From positions 3,116,040-3,180,039 of the forward strand of contig NZ_CP083985.1 of the NCBI RefSeq assembly GCF_020172665.1: a stretch of DNA of 64,000 bases, in the 5' to 3' direction. Shown here in pieces: positions 16,636-28,607 of the stretch. Both the position numbers and the translations under genes were made by a program. Every line of letters starts with the position of its first letter. The stretch's first letter is position 1. The notes under the pieces are model-generated. The model saw only the letters and a list, made by a program, of their open reading frames with translations, had not been told where the DNA came from and ran no database searches. Source of the stretch: [Mycobacterium] zoologicum. GTDB taxonomy: Bacteria > Actinomycetota > Actinomycetes > Mycobacteriales > Mycobacteriaceae.

Positions 16636-16652
16636 GTGGGCGGGGCTTTGCG

Positions 16653-17207
16653 ATGGGACTAGAAGAACAACTGCCGAGCGGGCTGCTGCTGTCCACGGTG
16701 GAGGACCTGGCCGGGTACTTCCGCAAGGGATCACTGTGGCCGGCGACGTTCGGCCTGGCGTGTTGCGCCATCGAGATGATGTCGTCGATGGCGCCCGACT
16801 ACGACATCTCCCGGTTCGGCATGGAGGTGTTCCGCGCCTCGCCGCGGCAGGCCGACCTGATGATCGTGGCCGGGCGGGTGAGCCAGAAGATGGCGCCGGT
16901 GCTGCGGCAGATCTACGACCAGATGGTGGAGCCCAAGTGGGTGCTGGCCATGGGCGTGTGCGCCTCCTCGGGCGGGATGTTCAACAACTACGCCATCGTG
17001 CAGGGGGTGGACCATGTCGTCCCGGTCGACATCTATCTGCCCGGGTGTCCGCCCCGGCCGGAGATGCTGATGTACGCAATCCTCAAGCTGCACGAGAAGA
17101 TTCGCCAGATGCCGCTGGGAGCCAACCGGGAACAGGTGATCACCGAGACCGAGCAGGCGGCATTGTCGGCACCGTCCACCTGGCAGATGAAGGGGTTGCT
17201 GCGGTGA
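16653..17207 (+). CDS. nuoB: NADH-quinone oxidoreductase subunit B
   Basis: 184 residues, peripheral arm. It binds the terminal [4Fe-4S] cluster N2 that reduces quinone: ligands are the tandem Cys in [11 protein letters not shown], Cys in [10 protein letters not shown] and Cys in [12 protein letters not shown] 16653 ([10 protein letters not shown]) gives the length usual in mycobacteria; a TTG at 16626 overlapping nuoA is less likely. It is separated from nuoA by 17 nt and overlaps nuoC by 4 nt. Confidence 0.97.
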   Translation: MGLEEQLPSGLLLSTVEDLAGYFRKGSLWPATFGLACCAIEMMSSMAPDYDISRFGMEVFRASPRQADLMIVAGRVSQKMAPVLRQIYDQMVEPKWVLAMGVCASSGGMFNNYAIVQGVDHVVPVDIYLPGCPPRPEMLMYAILKLHEKIRQMPLGANREQVITETEQAALSAPSTWQMKGLLR

Positions 17208-17902
17208 GCGAGGACACCACCGGTGACGGTCCGGACACCTCTGCCGACGTGATCAAGGTTCGCCACGGCCTGTTCGGTGCGGCCGGCAGCGGTGACACCT
17301 CCGGCTACGGACGCCTGGTGACCGAGACCGCGCTGCCCGCCGAGACACCGCGCCCCTACGGTGGCTACTTCGACGAACTGGTCGACACCCTGGCCGCGCG
17401 ACTGCAGGCCGATGGTGTCGAATTCGCCGACGCCGTAGAGAAAGTCGTGGTTTATCGCGGTGAATTGACGCTCCACATCCACCGGGCGCAGCTGCCGACG
17501 GTGGCCCGACTGCTGCGCGACGACCCGGACCTGCGGTTCGAACTCAGCCTAGGGGTCAGCGGAGTGCACTACCCCGGTGACACCGACCGTGAGCTGCACG
17601 CGGTGTATCCGCTGCGGTCCATCACCCACAACCGCAAGGTGCGCCTGGAAGTCACTGCCCCGGATGCGGATCCGCACATTCCTTCGCTGTTCGGGATCTA
17701 TCCCACCTGCGACTGGCACGAACGGGAGACCTACGACTTCTTCGGGCTCGTCTTCGACGGCCATCCGTCGCTGACCCGCATCGAGATGCCCGACGACTGG
17801 CATGGCCACCCACAACGCAAGGACTACCCGCTGGGCGGTATCCCGGTCGAGTACAAGGGCGCGCAGATTCCGCCGCCGGACCAGCGGAGGGCCTACAAGT
17901 AA
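17204..17902 (+). CDS. nuoC: NADH-quinone oxidoreductase subunit C
   Basis: 232 residues from GTG 17204, which overlaps the nuoB stop (GTGA). It is the 30-kDa subunit of the Q module and binds no cofactor. The conserved block [22 protein letters not shown] and the C-terminal [16 protein letters not shown] are family signatures. The first 60 residues are a variable polar extension. nuoC and nuoD are separate here, not fused as in Escherichia coli. Confidence 0.96.
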   Translation: MSEDTTGDGPDTSADVIKVRHGLFGAAGSGDTSGYGRLVTETALPAETPRPYGGYFDELVDTLAARLQADGVEFADAVEKVVVYRGELTLHIHRAQLPTVARLLRDDPDLRFELSLGVSGVHYPGDTDRELHAVYPLRSITHNRKVRLEVTAPDADPHIPSLFGIYPTCDWHERETYDFFGLVFDGHPSLTRIEMPDDWHGHPQRKDYPLGGIPVEYKGAQIPPPDQRRAYK

Positions 17903-19215
17903 TGAGCACCGATACGCCCCGCACCGTGCTGAACGTCGGCGGGCAGGAATGGGACCAGGTGGTCGAAGCGGCCAAGGCCGCCGACCCGGGTGAACGCATC
18001 GTGGTCAACATGGGGCCCCAGCACCCGTCAACGCACGGCGTGCTGCGCCTGATTCTCGAACTCGACGGCGAGACGGTGACCGAAGCCCGTTGCGGCATAG
18101 GCTATCTGCACACCGGCATCGAGAAGAATCTGGAGAGCCGGTACTGGACCCAGGGCGTCACGTTCGTGACCCGGATGGATTACCTGTCACCGTTCTTCAG
18201 CGAGGTCGCCTACTGCCTCGGGGTGGAGAAGCTCCTCGACATCACCGACGACATTCCGGAGCGGGTCAGCGTGATCCGGGTGCTGATGATGGAACTCAAC
18301 CGGATCTCCTCGCACCTGGTGGCACTGGCCACCGGCGGCATGGAACTCGGTGCGCTGTCGGTGATGTTGTTCGGCTTCCGGGAACGCGAGCTGGTACTCG
18401 ACATCTTCGAGGCGATCACCGGGCTGCGGATGAACCATCAGTACATCCGGCCCGGCGGGGTGTCGGTGGATCTGCCCGACGAGGCGATCCCCATGATTCG
18501 CGACTTCCTCAAGCTGATGCCCAAGCGGCTCAAGGACATCGAGGACCTACTCACCGAGAACTACATCTGGAAGTCCCGCACCAAGGGCGTGGGCTATCTG
18601 GATCTGACCGGGTGCATGGCGCTGGGCATCACCGGTCCGGTGCTGCGGTCCACCGGCCTGCCCTATGACGTGCGCCGCGCGGAACCGTACTGCGGCTACC
18701 AGGACTACGAATTCGATGTGATCACCGATGATGGCTGTGATGCCTACGGCCGCTATCTGATTCGCATCGCAGAGATCAAGGAGTCCCTGAAAATCGTCGA
18801 GCAATGTGTAGAGAGGTTGGTCAAGTTGCACGGCCAGCCGGTCATGGTCGCCGACCGCAAGATCGCCTGGCCGGCCGACCTGACTATCGGCCCGGACGGG
18901 CAGGGTAACTCCAAGGAGCACATCGGCTGGATCATGGGCCACTCGATGGAAGGCCTGATCCACCACTTCAAGCGGGTCACCGAGGATCTGTGGGTACCGC
19001 CGGGGCAGGTGTTCGTCTCGGTCGAGTCGCCCCGCGGCGAGCTGGGGGTGCACATGGTCTCAGACGGCGGAACCCGGCCCTACCGGGTGCACTACCGGGA
19101 TCCGTCGTTCACCAACCTGCAGGCGGTCGCTGCGATGAGCGAAGGCGGGCTGGTCGCCGACGTGATCGCCGCGGTCGCCAGTCTCGACCCGGTGATGGGC
19201 GGGGTGGACCGGTGA
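17902..19215 (+). CDS. nuoD: NADH-quinone oxidoreductase subunit D
   Basis: 437 residues, the 49-kDa subunit that with NuoB forms the quinone pocket. The N-terminal [15 protein letters not shown] motif contains the quinone-proximal His; the later [10 protein letters not shown] and [10 protein letters not shown] are conserved. Its ATG overlaps the nuoC stop by one base (TAATG), which suggests coupled translation and one-to-one synthesis of C and D. Confidence 0.97.
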   Translation: MSTDTPRTVLNVGGQEWDQVVEAAKAADPGERIVVNMGPQHPSTHGVLRLILELDGETVTEARCGIGYLHTGIEKNLESRYWTQGVTFVTRMDYLSPFFSEVAYCLGVEKLLDITDDIPERVSVIRVLMMELNRISSHLVALATGGMELGALSVMLFGFRERELVLDIFEAITGLRMNHQYIRPGGVSVDLPDEAIPMIRDFLKLMPKRLKDIEDLLTENYIWKSRTKGVGYLDLTGCMALGITGPVLRSTGLPYDVRRAEPYCGYQDYEFDVITDDGCDAYGRYLIRIAEIKESLKIVEQCVERLVKLHGQPVMVADRKIAWPADLTIGPDGQGNSKEHIGWIMGHSMEGLIHHFKRVTEDLWVPPGQVFVSVESPRGELGVHMVSDGGTRPYRVHYRDPSFTNLQAVAAMSEGGLVADVIAAVASLDPVMGGVDR

Positions 19216-20027
19216 GCGAGACGGGCGGACAGGTCAGCAAGACCGGGCGGGGGCGGCTCATGCCGCCCACCGCCGGTACCGACGGCAACCGGGTGTTCCT
19301 GCAGCTGGGCCGGCCGCCGGAGGAACCCAATCAGTTCAACCACCCCGACGCGCCCCGGGCCTACTCCGATGAGGTGCGTGCCCGGCTGGAGGCCGATGCC
19401 AAGGAGATCATCGCCCGCTACCCGCAGCCGCGCTCGGCGATCATTCCGCTGCTGCATCTGGTGCAGGCCGAGGACTCCTACATCACGCCCGCCGGCATGT
19501 CTTTCATCGCCGAGGTGCTCGGAATGACCGGCGCCGACGTAGCCGGGGTCGCCTCGTTCTACTCGATGTACCGGCGCAAGCCCACCGGCGAATACCTGGT
19601 GGGGGTGTGCACCAACACGCTGTGCGCGGTGATGGGCGGCGACGCCATCTACGACGCTCTCAAGGAGTACCTGGACGTCAACGATGAGCAGACCACCGCC
19701 GACGGCAAGGTCACGCTGGAGCGCATCGAGTGCAACGCGGCCTGTGACTGTGCGCCGGTGATGATGGTCAACTGGGAGTTCTTCGACCAGCAGACACCTG
19801 AGTCCGCGCGCGACCTCACCGACGCGCTGCGTTCGGGTGCCGAGGTTCGGCCCAGCCGCGGCCTGCCGCTGACCAGTTTCCGCGAAACCGCCCGGGTGCT
19901 GGCCGGTTTCGCTGACGGCCGTCCCGACGACGGCCAAGGCGGCCCGGCCGGGCCGACACTGGCGGGGCTGCGGTTCGCCCAGGAGCACGGCATGTCAGCG
20001 CCGGATTCCGACGGGAGCGCACAGTGA
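19212..20027 (+). CDS. nuoE: NADH-quinone oxidoreductase subunit E
   Basis: 271 residues from GTG 19212, overlapping nuoD by 4 nt. It is the thioredoxin-fold 24-kDa subunit of the N module, holding [2Fe-2S] cluster N1a with Cys ligands in GVCTNTLC and ECNAACD. A roughly 35-residue N-terminal and a Pro/Gly-rich C-terminal extension make it longer than many bacterial NuoE proteins; the in-frame ATG in RLMPPTAG is an alternative start that would remove the first 16 residues. It probably works with NuoF in NADH oxidation. Confidence 0.95.
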   Translation: MSETGGQVSKTGRGRLMPPTAGTDGNRVFLQLGRPPEEPNQFNHPDAPRAYSDEVRARLEADAKEIIARYPQPRSAIIPLLHLVQAEDSYITPAGMSFIAEVLGMTGADVAGVASFYSMYRRKPTGEYLVGVCTNTLCAVMGGDAIYDALKEYLDVNDEQTTADGKVTLERIECNAACDCAPVMMVNWEFFDQQTPESARDLTDALRSGAEVRPSRGLPLTSFRETARVLAGFADGRPDDGQGGPAGPTLAGLRFAQEHGMSAPDSDGSAQ

Positions 20028-21376
20028 GTCCCTCACCGACCTCCCCGACTGCGGCCACCGCACTGACGCCGGTTCTGAGCAGCTACTGGGACGACCCCGA
20101 GTCCTGGACGCTTCAGACCTACCGCCGGCACGGCGGCTACCTGGGCATGCAGCGGGCGCTGGCCATGACACCCGACGACGTCATCGAGCTGGTCAAGGAA
20201 TCCGGGCTGCGCGGGCGCGGCGGTGCCGGCTTCTCCACCGGAACCAAGTGGTCCTTTGTCCCGCAGGGCAACGACGGAGCGGGCGCCAAACCCCACTACC
20301 TACTGGTCAACGCCGACGAGTCCGAGCCGGGCACCTGTAAGGACATGCCGCTGCTGCTGGCGACACCGCACGTGCTCATCGAGGGCATGATCATCTGCTG
20401 CCACGCGATCCGGGCCCGGCACGCCTTCATCTACGTGCGCGGCGAGGTGCTGCCGATCCTGCGGCGGCTGCAGAACGCGGTGGCCGAGGCGTATGCGGCA
20501 GGTCTGCTGGGCACCGACATCGGCGGCACGGGCTTCGACCTGGACATCACTGTGCACGCCGGTGCCGGCGCCTACATCTGCGGTGAGGAGACCGCGCTGA
20601 TCGACTCGCTGGAGGGCTACCGGGGCCAGCCGCGGCTGCGCCCGCCGTTCCCCGCGGTCGCCGGTCTGTATGCCTCCCCCACGGTGGTCAACAACGTCGA
20701 ATCCATCGCCAGCGTGCCGTCGATCCTGCGCAACGGGCCGGAGTGGTTCCGGTCTATGGGCACCGAGAAGTCCCGCGGCTACACGCTGTATTCGCTGTCG
20801 GGGCATGTGAATCGGCCCGGCCAGTACGAGGCACCGCTTGGTATCACGCTGCGGGAGCTGCTGGACTACGCCGGCGGGATCCGCAACGGCCACCGGTTGA
20901 AGTTCTGGACGCCGGGCGGATCGTCCACGCCGCTGCTGACCGAGGAACACCTCGACATCCCGCTGGACTACGAGGGCATGGCCTCGGCCGGTTCGATGTT
21001 GGGCACCAAGGCCCTGCAGATCTTCGACGAGACCACCTGCGTGGTGCGCGCGGCCCGGCGCTGGTCAGAGTTCTACAAACACGAGTCCTGCGGCAAGTGC
21101 ACCCCGTGCCGCGAGGGCACCTACTGGCTGGTGCCGATCTACGAACGGCTCGAGACCGGCCGCGGCACACCCGAAGACCTCGACACACTGCTGGATATCG
21201 CCGATGTGCTGTTCGGGAAGTCGTTCTGCGCCTTGGGCGATGGTGCGGCTATGCCGGTGAAGTCATCGATCGAGTACTTCCGTGACGAGTACATCGCCCA
21301 CCTCGACGGGGGCTGCCCGTTCGACCCGAAAGCGAGCATGTTCGTGCCAAACGGAACGCAAGGCGGTGCGGCATGA
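20024..21376 (+). CDS. nuoF: NADH-quinone oxidoreductase subunit F
   Basis: 450 residues from GTG 20024, overlapping nuoE. It binds NADH, FMN and [4Fe-4S] cluster N3. Visible motifs are [14 protein letters not shown] (NADH glycine-rich), [31 protein letters not shown] (FMN), and [12 protein letters not shown] with a later Cys in FCALGDGA (N3 ligands). This is the entry site of electrons into complex I. Confidence 0.97.
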   Translation: MSPSPTSPTAATALTPVLSSYWDDPESWTLQTYRRHGGYLGMQRALAMTPDDVIELVKESGLRGRGGAGFSTGTKWSFVPQGNDGAGAKPHYLLVNADESEPGTCKDMPLLLATPHVLIEGMIICCHAIRARHAFIYVRGEVLPILRRLQNAVAEAYAAGLLGTDIGGTGFDLDITVHAGAGAYICGEETALIDSLEGYRGQPRLRPPFPAVAGLYASPTVVNNVESIASVPSILRNGPEWFRSMGTEKSRGYTLYSLSGHVNRPGQYEAPLGITLRELLDYAGGIRNGHRLKFWTPGGSSTPLLTEEHLDIPLDYEGMASAGSMLGTKALQIFDETTCVVRAARRWSEFYKHESCGKCTPCREGTYWLVPIYERLETGRGTPEDLDTLLDIADVLFGKSFCALGDGAAMPVKSSIEYFRDEYIAHLDGGCPFDPKASMFVPNGTQGGAA

Positions 21377-23766
21377 CCGGGCAGCCGGAGAACCCGGAGT
21401 CGGTGACGTTCACCATCGACGACCGGCAGATCACCGTTCCCAAGGGCACCTTGATCATTCGGGCCGCCGAGCAACTGGGCATCGAGATCCCCCGGTTCTG
21501 CGACCACCCGCTGCTGGACCCGGTGGCCTGGTGCCGTCAGTGCATGGTCGAGGTCGAAGGTCAGCGCAAGCCGCAGCCGTCCTGCGCGGTGGCCGCCGCC
21601 GAGGGCATGGTGGTGCGCACCCAGCACACCTCCGCCGAAGCCGACCGGGCTCAGCATCTGGTCATGGAGCTGCTGCTGATCAACCACCCGCTGGACTGTC
21701 CGACCTGTGACAAGGGCGGCGAGTGCCCGCTGCAGAACCAGGCGATGACCCACGGCCGCACCGAGACTCGCTTCGAAGAGGCCAAGCGGACCTATCCCAA
21801 GCCGATCAACATCTCCTCGCAGGTGCTGCTGGACCGGGACCGTTGCATCCTGTGCGCGCGCTGCACCCGGTTCTCCGACGAGATCGCCGGCGACAAGTTC
21901 ATCGAGATGATGGAACGCGGCGCCCTGCAGCAGGTCGGCATCTACACCGACACCCCGTTCGACTCGTACTTCTCCGGCAACACCGTGCAGATCTGCCCGG
22001 TCGGGGCGCTCACCGGCGCCTCCTACCGGTTCCGGGCGCGGCCGTTCGACCTGGTGTCCACCCCGAGCGTGTGTGAGCACTGCGCGTCGGGCTGCGCCCA
22101 GCGCACCGACCACCGTCGCGGCAAGGTGATGCGCCGGATGGCCGGCGAGGACCCGGACGTCAACGAGGAATGGAACTGCGACAAGGGCCGCTGGGCATTC
22201 ACCTACGCCACCCAGCGCGACCGGATCACCACCCCGCTGGTCCGCGACGCCAGCGGGACCCTGGTGCCCACCTCCTGGCCGCACGCGCTGGCGGTGGCGG
22301 CGCGCGGCCTGGCCGCGGCCCAGGGCCGCACCGGCGTGCTGGTCGGCGGACGGGTGACCGCCGAGGACGCCTACGGTTACGCGAAATTCACTCGGGTGGC
22401 GCTGGGCAGCGACGACATCGACTTCCGGGCCCGCCCGCAGTCCGCCGAGGAAGCCGCATTCCTGGCGGCCCGGGTGGCCGGCCGCGGAATCGAGGTGAGC
22501 TACGCCGATCTGGAATCCGCACCGGCGGTGCTGCTGGCCGGCTTCGAGCCCGAGGAAGAGTCACCGATGGTCTTCCTGCGGCTGCGGAAGGCGGCCCGCA
22601 AGAAGGACACCAAAGTGTTCAGCGTGGCGCCCTTCGCCGATCGCGCGCTGACCAAGATGTTCGGCACCCTGCTGCCGACGGTGCCGGGCAGTGAGGCCGC
22701 GGTGCTGGACGGACTGCATGACGGCGAGGTCGGGCAGCTGCTGCGCCGGCCTGGCGCGGTGGTGCTGGTCGGCGAGCGGTTGGCCAGTTCACCGGGGGCG
22801 TTGTCGGCGGCGGCACGGCTGGCCGAGGCGACCGGCGCCCGGCTGGCCTGGGTGCCGCGGCGCGCCGGAGAGCGCGGCGCGTTGGACTGCGGTGCACTGG
22901 CCGGTCTGCTGCCCGGTGGCCGTCCGCTGGGTGATGAGTCCGCGCGGGCCGAGATCGCACGGACGTGGGGTCTCGACGGCCCCGGCGATCTGCCGGCGCA
23001 GACCGGCCGCGACACCGACGCCATCCTGGCGGCCGCCGCGGACGGCACGTTGGGGGCACTGCTGGTCGGCGGGGTCGAACCGGCCGATCTGGCCGACCCG
23101 GAGGCGGCGTTGATCGCGCTGGACACGGTGGATTTCCTGGTCAGCCTCGAGATGCGCCCCGGTGAGGTCACCGAGCGAGCCGATGTGGTGCTGCCGATCG
23201 CAGCGGCAGTCGAGAAGACCGGCACGTATCTCAACTGGGAAGGCCGGCCGCGCCGTTTCGGTGTCGCGTTGGGTGAGCGCGGTACCTTGTCCGACGTCCG
23301 GGTGCTTGACGCCATCGCCGAGGAAATGGGTGTGGCACTGGGGCTTTCAACAGTGGAGGCGGCTCGCGACGAACTCACCGGCCTGGGCACCTGGGACGGT
23401 GCGCGGGCGGACGGGCCTGATGTAGCCGCCGGCACCGCGCTGCAGCCCGCCGCGGGTGCGGCCGTACTGGCCGGCTGGCGCATGCTGCTGGACAACGGAT
23501 CGATGCAAGACGGCGAACCGAACCTTGCCGGCACCGCCCGTAAGCCGGTGGCCCGGCTGTCGGCGGCGACCGCGGAAGAGATCGGGGCGGCACCAGGGGA
23601 TCCGGTCACCGTGAGCACCGAGCGCGGCCACGTCACCCTGCCACTGGTGGTCACCGAGATGCCGGACCGGGTGGTGTGGCTGCCGTTGAACTCGGCGGAA
23701 TCGGCGGTGCATCGAGAACTGGGGGTCACCCCAGGCGCGGTGGTACAGATTGGACGCAGACCATGA
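21373..23766 (+). CDS. nuoG: NADH-quinone oxidoreductase subunit G
   Basis: 797 residues, the 75-kDa subunit. The N-terminal ferredoxin domain ([20 protein letters not shown]) carries N1b; [15 protein letters not shown] carries the His/Cys cluster N5; [10 protein letters not shown] and ICPVGALT carry N4. The extra cluster N7 appears to be present: CEHCASGC with a fourth Cys in [10 protein letters not shown], as in some bacterial but not mitochondrial enzymes. The C-terminal two thirds is the molybdopterin-oxidoreductase fold without its cofactor. It overlaps nuoF by 4 nt. Confidence 0.97.
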   Translation: MTGQPENPESVTFTIDDRQITVPKGTLIIRAAEQLGIEIPRFCDHPLLDPVAWCRQCMVEVEGQRKPQPSCAVAAAEGMVVRTQHTSAEADRAQHLVMELLLINHPLDCPTCDKGGECPLQNQAMTHGRTETRFEEAKRTYPKPINISSQVLLDRDRCILCARCTRFSDEIAGDKFIEMMERGALQQVGIYTDTPFDSYFSGNTVQICPVGALTGASYRFRARPFDLVSTPSVCEHCASGCAQRTDHRRGKVMRRMAGEDPDVNEEWNCDKGRWAFTYATQRDRITTPLVRDASGTLVPTSWPHALAVAARGLAAAQGRTGVLVGGRVTAEDAYGYAKFTRVALGSDDIDFRARPQSAEEAAFLAARVAGRGIEVSYADLESAPAVLLAGFEPEEESPMVFLRLRKAARKKDTKVFSVAPFADRALTKMFGTLLPTVPGSEAAVLDGLHDGEVGQLLRRPGAVVLVGERLASSPGALSAAARLAEATGARLAWVPRRAGERGALDCGALAGLLPGGRPLGDESARAEIARTWGLDGPGDLPAQTGRDTDAILAAAADGTLGALLVGGVEPADLADPEAALIALDTVDFLVSLEMRPGEVTERADVVLPIAAAVEKTGTYLNWEGRPRRFGVALGERGTLSDVRVLDAIAEEMGVALGLSTVEAARDELTGLGTWDGARADGPDVAAGTALQPAAGAAVLAGWRMLLDNGSMQDGEPNLAGTARKPVARLSAATAEEIGAAPGDPVTVSTERGHVTLPLVVTEMPDRVVWLPLNSAESAVHRELGVTPGAVVQIGRRP

Positions 23767-24989
23767 TCGATCCCCTGTGGTTGATGCTGGCAAAAGTGCT
23801 GTGCGTCTTCGTCTTCCTGGTGCTGACGGTGTTGTTCGCCATCGTCATCGAACGAAAGGTGCTGGGGCGCATGCAGATGCGTCCGGGCCCCAACCGGGTC
23901 GGACCCAAGGGCTGGCTGCAGAGCCTCGCCGACGGCATCAAGTTGGCACTCAAGGAGGACATCACCCCCGTCGGCGCCGACAAGGTGATCTACGTGCTGG
24001 CGCCGATCATCTCGACGGTGCCGGCGGTCACGGCGTTCGCGGTCATGCCGTTCGGCCCCGAGGTGAGCGTCTTCGGTCACCACACCACGCTGCAACTGGC
24101 CGACCTGCCGATCTCGGTGCTGTTCATCCTGGCGATGTCCTCGATCGGGGTGTACGGGATCATCCTGGGCGGCTGGTCGTCGGGTTCGGCCTACCCGCTG
24201 CTGGGTGGGATCCGTTCGACAGCGCAGGTGATCTCCTACGAGGTCGCGATGGGTCTGGCGTTCGCGTCGGTGTTCCTCTATGCCGGGACCATGTCGACGG
24301 CGGGCATCGTGGCCGCCCAGGACCGAGTGTGGTTCGCGTTCCTGCTGATGCCGGCCTTCCTGGTGTACCTGACCGCGATGGTCGGTGAGACCAACCGGGC
24401 CCCCTTCGACCTTCCCGAGGCTGAGGGCGAGCTGGTCGGCGGGTTCCACACCGAGTACTCGTCGCTGAAGTTCGCGTTGTTCTTCCTCGCCGAATACATC
24501 AACATCACCACGGTGTCGGCGCTGGCCGTCACCCTGTTCTTCGGCGGCTGGCACGCACCGCTGCCGCTGAGCCTCCTGCCCGGCGCCAACCAGGGCTGGC
24601 TGCCGCTGCTGTGGTTCACCGCCAAGGTGTGGGGATTCATCTTCATCTACATCTGGCTGCGGGCCACCCTTCCCCGGCTGCGCTACGACCACTTCATGGC
24701 CCTGGGCTGGAAGATCCTCATCCCGTCGGCGCTGATCTGGGTGCTGTTCGCCGCAGCGATGCGCAGCCTGGGCAACCACGGCTACCCGCACTGGGAAGCG
24801 ATACTCGCCGCCGTCAGCACGCTGGCCACCGTGGTGGCAGTGGTGTTGCTGCATCGCCAATTCAGTGCGGTGCGCGGCGACAACTACGAACCGCTGCCGC
24901 CACCTGTCGCCACCTACGAGGGTTCATTCCCGACACCACCACTACCGCAGCGCAATTCGCCGCGGCTCAAGGAGGACGTCAATGGCTAG
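23763..24989 (+). CDS. nuoH: NADH-quinone oxidoreductase subunit H
   Basis: 408 residues from ATG 23763, overlapping nuoG by 4 nt. It has about eight transmembrane helices joining the membrane and peripheral arms and shaping the quinone channel. Conserved loops include [22 protein letters not shown] and the acidic [20 protein letters not shown]. The C-terminal 40 residues are a Pro-rich tail typical of actinobacterial NuoH. Confidence 0.96.
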   Translation: MIDPLWLMLAKVLCVFVFLVLTVLFAIVIERKVLGRMQMRPGPNRVGPKGWLQSLADGIKLALKEDITPVGADKVIYVLAPIISTVPAVTAFAVMPFGPEVSVFGHHTTLQLADLPISVLFILAMSSIGVYGIILGGWSSGSAYPLLGGIRSTAQVISYEVAMGLAFASVFLYAGTMSTAGIVAAQDRVWFAFLLMPAFLVYLTAMVGETNRAPFDLPEAEGELVGGFHTEYSSLKFALFFLAEYINITTVSALAVTLFFGGWHAPLPLSLLPGANQGWLPLLWFTAKVWGFIFIYIWLRATLPRLRYDHFMALGWKILIPSALIWVLFAAAMRSLGNHGYPHWEAILAAVSTLATVVAVVLLHRQFSAVRGDNYEPLPPPVATYEGSFPTPPLPQRNSPRLKEDVNG

Positions 24990-25551
24990 CCTGCGCGACG
25001 CCCTGGCCGGGTTCGGCGTCACCCTCAAGACGATGTTCAAAAAGCCGATCAACGACGGCTACCCCGAACACAAGAAGCCGACGGCCAAGCGCTACCACGG
25101 CCGCCACCAGCTCAACCGGCACCCGGACGGGCTGGAGAAGTGCATCGGCTGTGAGCTGTGCGCCTGGGCCTGTCCGGCCGACGCCATCTACGTCGAAGCC
25201 GCCGACAACACAGACGAGCAGCGTTTCTCCCCCGGCGAACGCTACGGCCGCGTCTACCAGATCAACTATCTGCGGTGCATCGGTTGCGGCCTGTGCATCG
25301 AGGCCTGCCCGACCCGCGCGCTGACGATGACCAACGAGTACGAGATGGCCGCCGACAACCGGGCCGATCTGATCTGGGAGCGCGACCAATTGCTGGCGCC
25401 ACTGGAACCGGGAATGACCGCTCCGCCGCACGCGATGCCGCCGGGCGCGACCGACAAGGACTACTACCTGGGTCGGGTCAGCCCCGACGGGCTCGATGAG
25501 AACCCGGACCTGTTCGTGATGCTGGACCGCAAGAAACAGGGCAAGGCCTGA
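24982..25551 (+). CDS. nuoI: NADH-quinone oxidoreductase subunit I
   Basis: 189 residues, from an ATG inside the end of nuoH, preceded by a strong AAGGAGG ribosome binding site (24969-24975). Two 8-Fe ferredoxin motifs, [12 protein letters not shown] and [12 protein letters not shown], bind clusters N6a and N6b, which relay electrons from NuoG to NuoB. Its C-terminus ([15 protein letters not shown]) is typical for actinobacteria. Confidence 0.96.
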   Translation: MASLRDALAGFGVTLKTMFKKPINDGYPEHKKPTAKRYHGRHQLNRHPDGLEKCIGCELCAWACPADAIYVEAADNTDEQRFSPGERYGRVYQINYLRCIGCGLCIEACPTRALTMTNEYEMAADNRADLIWERDQLLAPLEPGMTAPPHAMPPGATDKDYYLGRVSPDGLDENPDLFVMLDRKKQGKA

Positions 25552-26354
25552 TGAACACCGTGCAACTCGCCTCCGACGTCGTCATCCGCACCTCCACCGG
25601 TGAGGCGGTGGCGTTCTGGGTGCTGGGCACGCTGGCCGTCGTCGGCGCGCTCGGCGTCGTCACCGCCGCCAAGGCGGTGTATTCCGCACTGTTCCTGGCG
25701 ATGACGATGCTCATCCTGGCGGTGTTCTACTTCGCCCAGGACGCGATGTTCCTGGGCGTGGTGCAGGTCATCGTCTACACCGGCGCGGTGATGATGCTGT
25801 TCCTGTTCGTGATGATGCTGATCGGCGTCGACTCCCCCGAATCACTGCGGGAGACGCTGCGGGGCCAGCGAGTCGCGGGAACGCTGGCCGGCACCGCCTT
25901 CGGAATCCTGCTGATCGCCGGGATCGGCGGCGCCACCATGCATCTGCGCCAGGTCGGTGCTCCGGGCGCAGCGGTCGACAGTGGCCAGGAATTGAATCAG
26001 AACAACGTGGAGGGCCTGGCGGCGCTGATCTTCACCCGCTACCTCTGGGCGTTCGAGCTCACCAGCGCGCTGCTGATCACCGCGGTGGTCGCAGCCATGG
26101 TGCTCACCCACCGCGAGCGGCTCCAACCGCGGATGACGCAGCGGGAGTTGTCGATCCGGCGATTCCAGGCCGGTCACCACCCGACCCCGCTGCCGACGCC
26201 CGGCGTGTACGCGCGCCACAACGCCGTGGACATCGCCGCGAGACTGCCTGACGGCTCGTTCTCGGCGCTGTCGGTGTCGGACACCTTGACGCACCGCTGG
26301 GTCGGCGCCAGCGGGAATGCCGCGCACGCCGACGGGGAGGGTTCGAACCAGTGA
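25551..26354 (+). CDS. nuoJ: NADH-quinone oxidoreductase subunit J
   Basis: 267 residues, membrane arm. Five hydrophobic helices include the conserved third helix [22 protein letters not shown] hydrophilic C-terminal tail of about 75 residues is longer than in Escherichia coli. ATG 25551 shares one base with the nuoI stop (TGATG). Confidence 0.95.
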   Translation: MNTVQLASDVVIRTSTGEAVAFWVLGTLAVVGALGVVTAAKAVYSALFLAMTMLILAVFYFAQDAMFLGVVQVIVYTGAVMMLFLFVMMLIGVDSPESLRETLRGQRVAGTLAGTAFGILLIAGIGGATMHLRQVGAPGAAVDSGQELNQNNVEGLAALIFTRYLWAFELTSALLITAVVAAMVLTHRERLQPRMTQRELSIRRFQAGHHPTPLPTPGVYARHNAVDIAARLPDGSFSALSVSDTLTHRWVGASGNAAHADGEGSNQ

Positions 26355-26650
26355 ATCCGGAGAACTATCTGTACCTGTCGGTGATGCTGTTCACCATCGG
26401 CGCCACCGGAGTGTTGTTCCGGCGCAACGCGTTGGTGATGTTCATGTGCGTCGAGCTCATGCTCAACGCCGCGAACCTGGCGTTCGTCACCTTCGCCCGG
26501 CTGCACTCCGAGCTCGACGGCCAGATGGTGGCGTTCTTCACCATGGTCGTCGCCGCCTGCGAGGTGGTGATCGGGCTGGCCATCATCATGACGATCTACC
26601 GGGCCCGGCGTTCGATGTCGGTCGACGACGCGAACCTTTTGCGCGGCTAG
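26351..26650 (+). CDS. nuoK: NADH-quinone oxidoreductase subunit K
   Basis: 99 residues from GTG 26351, overlapping nuoJ by 4 nt. Three transmembrane helices carry the conserved membrane glutamates in [13 protein letters not shown] and [11 protein letters not shown], which are needed for proton transfer. Normal length for the family. Confidence 0.96.
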   Translation: MNPENYLYLSVMLFTIGATGVLFRRNALVMFMCVELMLNAANLAFVTFARLHSELDGQMVAFFTMVVAACEVVIGLAIIMTIYRARRSMSVDDANLLRG

Positions 26651-26666
26651 GGATTTGGGGAGCTCT

Positions 26667-28607
26667 ATGACGAATCTGGGCCAGCTGAGCTGGCTTCTGG
26701 TGGCGCTGCCCGCGGTAGGTGCGCTGGTCCTGCTGGTCGGAGGACGGCGAACCGACCGGTGGGGCCATCTGCTGGGAACCGCCACCGTGCTCGGGTCATT
26801 CACGATCGGGCTGGGGCTGCTGGTCGACATGCTGGGCCGAGCGGGCGACGACCGGGCGATTCACACCCACCTGTTCAACTGGGTTCCGGTCGGTGCACTG
26901 CAGGTCGACTTCGGGTTGCTGATCGACCAGCTGTCGATCTGCTTCGTGCTGCTGATCAGCGGGGTGGGCGCGCTGATCCACATCTACTCGATCGGCTACA
27001 TGGAGCACGATCCCGACCGCAGACGCTTCTTCGCCTACCTGAACCTGTTCGTCGCGTCGATGATGCTGCTGGTGGTCGCCGACAACTACCTCGGCCTCTA
27101 CGTCGGCTGGGAAGGCGTCGGCCTGGCGTCCTACCTGCTGATCGGCTTCTGGTACGCCCGGCCGTCCGCCGCGACGGCCGGTAAGAAGGCGTTCGTGTCC
27201 AACCGGGTCGGCGACTTCGGGCTGTCGCTGGCCATGTTCGTGATGTTCGCCGGGTTCGGCACGCTGTCCTACGACGGCCTGTTCAGTGCTGTCCAGGCCG
27301 ACGGCCCGAGCGGTCTGACCACCGCCATCGGACTGTTGCTGCTGCTCGGCGCCTGCGCCAAGTCCGCGCAGGTTCCGTTGCAGGCCTGGTTGTTCGACGC
27401 GATGGAGGGCCCGACCCCGGTGTCGGCGCTGATCCACGCCGCCACCATGGTGACCGCCGGGGTGTACCTGATCGTGCGGTCCGGACCGGTCTATGACCTG
27501 TCCGCCGACGCCCGGCTGGCGGTCATCGTCGTCGGCGCGGTCACCCTGTTGTTCGGTGCGATCATCGGCTGCGCCAAGGACGACATCAAACGGGCTTTGG
27601 CGGCGTCCACGGTCAGCCAGATCGGCTACATGGTGCTGGCGGCGGGTCTGGGCCCGGCCGGCTACGCGGTCGCGATCCTGCACCTGCTCACCCACGGCTT
27701 CTTCAAGGCCGGCCTGTTCCTGGGCTCCGGCGCGGTGATGCACGGCATGAACGACGAGCAGGACATGCGGCGCTACGGCGCGCTGCGGACGTTCATGCCG
27801 GTGACGTTCGTGACGTTCGGAATCTGCTACCTGGCGATCATCGGGGTGCCGCCGTTCGCCGGGTTCTATTCCAAGGACGCCATCATCGAGGCCGCACTGG
27901 CCTCGGGCGGGACACGTGGCTGGGTGCTGGGCGCGGTCACCATCGCAGGTGCGGGCATCACCGCGTTCTACATGACCCGGGTGATGTTGATGACGTTCGG
28001 CGGCGAGCGGCGGTGGGCGGCGAACGAGAGCGAAGTGAGCGCCGAGCGGGCACTGCAACATCCGCATGAGGCGCCGCGGGTCATGACCTGGCCGATCATC
28101 GTGCTGGCCGCCGGCGCGGTACTCTCCGGCGGCGTGCTGGCGATCGGAGGGCGCCTCGAGCACTGGCTGGGTCCGGTAGTGACCCCGATCGCCGAGTTGG
28201 CCGAACATGAGGCGGCCCATGCTATCCCGGCCTGGCTCACCGGCGCCGTCACCCTGGGCGTCGTACTGCTCGGGTGCGCGGTGGCCTACCGGATGTACGG
28301 CCGAAAGCCGATACCCATCACCGCGCCCACCGATGTGTCCGTCCTGACGGTGGCCGCCCGCGAGTATCTCTACGGCGATGCCGTCAACGAGGAGGTTTTC
28401 ATGCGTCCGGGTAACCGACTGGCGCAAGTCCTGGTCGACGTCGACGACCGCGCGGTGGACGGCTCGGTCAACACCCTGGCCGGTCTGGTCGCCGTCGGGT
28501 CGATCCTGGTGCGGCGCCTGCAAACCGGCTTCGTGCGCTCGTACGCGCTGACCATGCTCGCCGGAGCGGTGCTGGTCACCGCCGTAGTGCTGGCGGTGCA
28601 CCTGTGA
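26667..28607 (+). CDS. nuoL: NADH-quinone oxidoreductase subunit L
   Basis: 646 residues, antiporter-like proton channel at the tip of the membrane arm. Conserved [16 protein letters not shown] (with the key Glu) and helix-7/12 lysine regions ([35 protein letters not shown] in part) are visible. The C-terminus contains the long lateral helix. ATG 26667 has a GGGGAG site 5 nt upstream. An unusual charged insert (NESEVSAER) near residue 455 is encoded by a GAGCGAAGTGAGCG-like repeat at about 28021-28050. Confidence 0.95.
   Translation: MTNLGQLSWLLVALPAVGALVLLVGGRRTDRWGHLLGTATVLGSFTIGLGLLVDMLGRAGDDRAIHTHLFNWVPVGALQVDFGLLIDQLSICFVLLISGVGALIHIYSIGYMEHDPDRRRFFAYLNLFVASMMLLVVADNYLGLYVGWEGVGLASYLLIGFWYARPSAATAGKKAFVSNRVGDFGLSLAMFVMFAGFGTLSYDGLFSAVQADGPSGLTTAIGLLLLLGACAKSAQVPLQAWLFDAMEGPTPVSALIHAATMVTAGVYLIVRSGPVYDLSADARLAVIVVGAVTLLFGAIIGCAKDDIKRALAASTVSQIGYMVLAAGLGPAGYAVAILHLLTHGFFKAGLFLGSGAVMHGMNDEQDMRRYGALRTFMPVTFVTFGICYLAIIGVPPFAGFYSKDAIIEAALASGGTRGWVLGAVTIAGAGITAFYMTRVMLMTFGGERRWAANESEVSAERALQHPHEAPRVMTWPIIVLAAGAVLSGGVLAIGGRLEHWLGPVVTPIAELAEHEAAHAIPAWLTGAVTLGVVLLGCAVAYRMYGRKPIPITAPTDVSVLTVAAREYLYGDAVNEEVFMRPGNRLAQVLVDVDDRAVDGSVNTLAGLVAVGSILVRRLQTGFVRSYALTMLAGAVLVTAVVLAVHL

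Noticed and set aside
22500..24860. 786-codon open frame on the minus strand opposite nuoG-nuoH
   Set aside because: It mirrors two fully conserved nuo genes, its translation is low-complexity Arg/Ser/Pro/Ala, and no ribosome binding site or known domain is seen; long antisense frames are normal in GC-rich DNA.
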